From Prevotella denticola (lineage in GTDB: Bacteria > Bacteroidota > Bacteroidia > Bacteroidales > Bacteroidaceae), in the NCBI RefSeq assembly GCF_900454835.1, contig NZ_UGTM01000001.1, positions 186,501-250,500 of the forward strand: a DNA stretch of 64,000 bases, written 5' to 3'. Positions 61,457 to 64,000 of the stretch are shown one piece after another (the first letter of the stretch is position 1; the number at the start of each line of letters is the position of its first letter). The position numbers and the translations under genes were made by a program. Below the pieces are notes generated by a model, which was not told the DNA's origin, did no database searches, and worked only from the letters and a program-made list of their open reading frames with translations.

Positions 61457-62446
61457 ATGAAGAAAACTTTTCTCGTGTTTCTGATGCTGGTTTTCTGTAC
61501 GTTGTCTGTGAAGGCACAACAGCAGAAAAAGACCAGGAAGTCCCGTCCCCGGGTGGGGCTGGTCCTTGGCGGCGGCGGTGCGAAAGGCGCTGCTGCCATA
61601 GGCGTGCTGAAGGAAATAGAACGTGCCCACATTCCGGTCGACTATATTGCAGGAACGAGTATCGGTGCAATCATCGGCGGTCTGTATGCCCAGGGGTACC
61701 GTGCCGCCGACCTTGAAAAACTCTTCCGTTCGCAGAACTGGCTGGCACTTCTGGCCGACAGGGACACAACGCTTATGGGGAAAGTGTTCAAGGAAGAAGA
61801 GGGAGTCTGTTATCTCTTCGGCTTTCCTGTGCGCAGAAAGGCTGGCACAGAGCGCAGAAAGGGCTTCGGAATGTTGCACGGCGACCACATCTACCACTTC
61901 CTCGACTCTCTCGTCAGCCATTCTCCTGTGCGCCGGGGCACCGTAAGGAGGCCCATTCCTTTCTCGTGCGTGGCCTTCGATGTCCGCAGACGGAAGGAGA
62001 TTGTGCTTGACAAGGGACCGCTGGCACGTAACATTCGTGCCAGCATGGCGATTCCTGGAGCATACAAACCTGTAAAGATTGACACGCTGATACTCGTAGA
62101 CGGCGGCATGATCAACAATCTCCCTGTGGATATCGTACGGAAGATGGGGGCTGACATCGTCATAGCTGTTGACCTTCAGCAGCGTAAACACGACGATTAC
62201 CGCTCGCCCTTCGCCTTTCTGAAAGGATTAGGCGGCATGATCGACTGGCTGGCAGAGCGTCCTGACATAAGGAAGTATAACATCAACCGGACGAAGGCCG
62301 ACCTGTACATCAATCCGGATTTAGGATCGTACGGGGTCAAGGACTTCAGGCCGAAGGCAATTGCGGCGATGCTTCGGATAGGTGAAGAAACCGGCATCAT
62401 GTATCGAAAGCAGCTGGCGACTTTTATGAAAGACCGGTCACGGTAA
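61457..62446 (+). CDS. Exported patatin-like phospholipase
   Basis: A 329-residue protein with a Sec signal peptide (MKKTFLVFLMLVFCTLSVKA, cleaved at AQQQ). The patatin catalytic core has the oxyanion loop VGLVLGGGGAKGAAAIGVLK near 34, nucleophile elbow AGTSIGAIIGGLYAQ with its Ser near 65, and the catalytic Asp in LVDGGMINNLPVDI near 215. Ser-Asp dyad enzymes of this kind are acyl hydrolases of phospholipids. Some Bacteroidota patatins are longer and end in an outer-membrane barrel; this one stops after the patatin domain and about 110 more residues. The start at MKKTFLVF agrees with the signal peptide and the -7 box; the frame from 61283 is rejected. Confidence 0.92.
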   Translation: MKKTFLVFLMLVFCTLSVKAQQQKKTRKSRPRVGLVLGGGGAKGAAAIGVLKEIERAHIPVDYIAGTSIGAIIGGLYAQGYRAADLEKLFRSQNWLALLADRDTTLMGKVFKEEEGVCYLFGFPVRRKAGTERRKGFGMLHGDHIYHFLDSLVSHSPVRRGTVRRPIPFSCVAFDVRRRKEIVLDKGPLARNIRASMAIPGAYKPVKIDTLILVDGGMINNLPVDIVRKMGADIVIAVDLQQRKHDDYRSPFAFLKGLGGMIDWLAERPDIRKYNINRTKADLYINPDLGSYGVKDFRPKAIAAMLRIGEETGIMYRKQLATFMKDRSR

Positions 62447-62608
62447 GGGAAGAAAAGGAGGGTAGATATGGATGACAGAGAACAGGATGGTGTGTGAAAT
62501 ATATTTACACGGAATACGGCAGCCTCTGTGTCAAGACCGGGTTGAAACTCTTTCGGAAAGAGGCTACAACCATCAGACAATCAATCTGTTATAAATCATA
62601 AAAGAAAA

Positions 62609-62703
62609 GGTGCTTAGTTGGATGCCGATTAAGCCTTGACCGAGTCGCAAGAAAGCACCTTTTGGACCTCAGTTAAGGCTTAGTCAGCGTCCAACCAAGC
62701 ACC
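62609..62703. repeat. 95-bp imperfect palindrome that is also a period-22 array
   Basis: The left arm GGTGCTTAGTTGGATGCCGA mirrors the right arm ending GCGTCCAACCAAGCACC. AAGC/AAGG cores begin at 62631, 62653, 62675 and 62697, exactly 22 bp apart. The 371-bp gap 62447-62817 otherwise holds one hairpin. Confidence 0.85.
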
Positions 62704-62758
62704 AATGGGAATCAGGAAGAGAAAAAACAGGACAAAAAGGGATGGAGCCACCACCCAG

Positions 62759-62819
62759 CAGCCCCTCCCGCTTTCTTTTTCTCCAGACAGAGAGGAAAGG
62801 GGAGGGGCTGTCCTTTTTT
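62759..62819. terminator. GC-rich hairpin between patatin and the ADP-ribosylglycohydrolase
   Basis: AGCCCCTCC (62760-62768) pairs with GGAGGGGCT (62801-62809); inner CTTTC/GAAAG adds to the stem. A T run follows on the plus strand. Confidence 0.65.
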
Positions 62820-63615
62820 ACTTTTTCCCACAGCTGTTTTTTATACGCTCGTAGAACTGCCCGAGGATATTGAGCATATCACCGGGCAGATAGCCGATGG
62901 CCTTTTCAATCATCCATTCCGGCACCTGGTAGTAGGCTTCCGCCACGGAGCCGGCGATACAGGCTTTCGTGTCTGTGTCGCCGTCGCACAGTACGGCGAG
63001 ACGGAGGGTCTCCTCAAAGCTGTTGGCATCCATGAAGCAGCGCAGGGCCATGGGTACGGTCTCCTGACACGTTCCGTCGAAATGTCCCTCGGAACCGATC
63101 TTTCTTATGTCCCGCATGGAGGGCAGCTCATAGCCGAAGAACTTGCGGACTTTCTTCTCTACCGACGACTTTGGGAAACGCATCAGCCGCAGCCAGCAGA
63201 TCGTCTCTGCAATACACTGCGCTCCTTTCACGCCCTCGGGATGGTTATGGCTTACGATGGCGCTCTTCTTTGCTTCCTCAAGCACATCCTCCCATTCGTC
63301 GAACAGCCATCCGATAGGACTGACACGCATGGCCGCCCCATTGCCGAACGAGTCCATGGGCTGTGGATGCTCCGAATGGATCCAGCGGTTGAAACGGTTG
63401 CCGTAGCCCCCCATCGGATCAGGATAGCGGCGGCACCAGTCGAGCAGGCTCTCCTGATAGCTACGTTCGTTGAGCACCGCATCGGCTACAGCAACCGTGC
63501 AGACGGTGTCGTCCGTGTAAGAACAATCGGGTGTGAAAAGTTCAAATCCTTCCTGTGGAGCTGCTCCGAACTCAAAGCGTGATCCGACAATGTCTCCGAT
63601 AATTGCACCAATCAT
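62818..63615 (-). CDS. ADP-ribosylglycohydrolase family protein
   Basis: A 265-residue all-helical ADP-ribosylglycohydrolase (ARH/DraG family). The metal site is built by TDDT in DCSYTDDTVCTV near 33 and by the DGDTDTKACIAG motif near 220, which give the Asp/Thr ligands of two Mg2+. The N-terminus GAIIGDIVGSRFEF is the usual start, supporting MIGAIIGD at 63615 over 17 upstream residues. Such enzymes remove ADP-ribose from arginine or other groups. The substrate is unknown; no ADP-ribosyltransferase is nearby. Monocistronic. Confidence 0.93.
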   Translation of the reverse strand: MIGAIIGDIVGSRFEFGAAPQEGFELFTPDCSYTDDTVCTVAVADAVLNERSYQESLLDWCRRYPDPMGGYGNRFNRWIHSEHPQPMDSFGNGAAMRVSPIGWLFDEWEDVLEEAKKSAIVSHNHPEGVKGAQCIAETICWLRLMRFPKSSVEKKVRKFFGYELPSMRDIRKIGSEGHFDGTCQETVPMALRCFMDANSFEETLRLAVLCDGDTDTKACIAGSVAEAYYQVPEWMIEKAIGYLPGDMLNILGQFYERIKNSCGKK

Positions 63616-63914
63616 AATGTCTTCCTTGCCCCCATCCTGTCCGAGAACCCTATCGGAATTCCTCACCAGGGAAGGGAAACCGATGTGTGGAAAGGATATG
63701 GGAAATTTGTATGAAAGTATCCGTCAGGTTGTAACTGGCTGATTCTGTTGTTTAAATCTGCTGCTGATCTGTTGTGGAATGCAGAACTGTATCAGTTGTC
63801 AAATCTATGGTTAGCAGGGATTTTTTCTGTTAAGAAATCTGGTGGTCCGGCTCTTACCCGCGCCGTCTTCCATTCCTTCCTCCTTGGGGGGGAGATGAAA
63901 GCGGCTGTCTATTG
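63616..63914. other. Spacer between the ADP-ribosylglycohydrolase gene and tRNA-Arg
   Basis: I see no gene, promoter or repeat I can support here. Confidence 0.4.
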
Positions 63915-63986
63915 TACTCCGACCGGGAATCGAACCCGGATCAAAGGTTTAGGAAACCTCCGTTCTATCCATTGAACTATCAGAGC
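63915..63986 (-). tRNA. tRNA-Arg (anticodon CCU)
   Basis: On the minus strand the acceptor GCTCTGA (63986-63980) pairs with TCGGAGT (ending 63916), with A73 as discriminator at 63915. D-arm GTTC/GAAC, anticodon stem GAGGT/ACCTT and loop TTCCTAA give anticodon CCT, reading AGG. T-arm CCGGG-TTCGATT-CCCGG is canonical. The CCA end is not encoded. No island is seen next to this gene within the window. Confidence 0.93.
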
Positions 63987-64000
63987 CTTTTTTGTACGTC

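Noticed and set aside
61208..62191. 327-codon minus-strand ORF opposite the patatin gene
   Set aside because: Antisense shadow; the plus strand has promoter, signal peptide and catalytic motifs.
63915..63986. Island insertion at tRNA-Arg
   Set aside because: No integrase or direct repeat of the tRNA 3' end is seen beside it in the window.

Overview
The window looks like a chromosomal segment of a Bacteroidota bacterium, most likely Prevotella in the broad sense. The reasons are: a SusC/SusD glycan-uptake locus with surface lipoproteins; Bacteroidales-type promoters (TTTG, then 19-20 bases, then TAnnTTTG) in front of many genes; weak ribosome-binding sites; and Bacteroidales gene orders such as dut/TPR/DUF4292/EnvC-like, ribD diverging from prmC-recX-comF, folP-cdaA and pta-ackA. 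These assignments come from reading the sequence and remembered families; no search was run.

Bases 1-6390 are a visibly AT-richer accessory island. It holds the 5' part of a C5-cytosine methyltransferase with a small HTH regulator, a two-gene AAA-ATPase/subtilase pair matching the IetAS defence/addiction system, and a tyrosine recombinase. A 21-bp palindrome with 7-bp arms and a 7-bp spacer lies upstream of the recombinase gene and looks like its core attachment site. Bases 6400-7790 are a decayed scar with an IS1634-like transposase remnant and a period-22 repeat.

Bases 7800-43000 are mostly housekeeping: fabI, a UPF1-like helicase, a Dna2-like nuclease-helicase, dgt and dut, an envelope cluster ending in an EnvC-like protein, acyl-CoA ligase, prfB, a Na+ symporter, metG, argS, rnhA, cysteine desulfidase, ribD, prmC, recX and comF. 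Bases 43280-52970 are one transcription unit: susC, susD, a GH18-fold protein that has lost the catalytic motif, a DUF1735-LamG lipoprotein, a GH18 endo-beta-N-acetylglucosaminidase and an Ig-like lipoprotein. This resembles a high-mannose N-glycan utilisation locus. The rest holds a MIP18-family Fe-S factor, lpxH, a promoter-34-codon ORF-terminator unit, pta-ackA, a DUF2156-GNAT-SCP2 fusion, cdaA, folP, a patatin, an ADP-ribosylglycohydrolase and tRNA-Arg(CCU).

The most unusual signal is in the spacers. At least eight short arrays repeat with a period of 22 bp (once 21), each with its own core sequence. They lie near 7000, 15500, 23600, 31000, 38500, 43200, 53150 and 62650. Other repeat families (GC-rich decamers near 16600 and 59350, and an 85-bp element at 16637 and 27010) also sit between genes, and two repeat-like segments have become in-frame coding sequence inside the Dna2-like protein and RibD.
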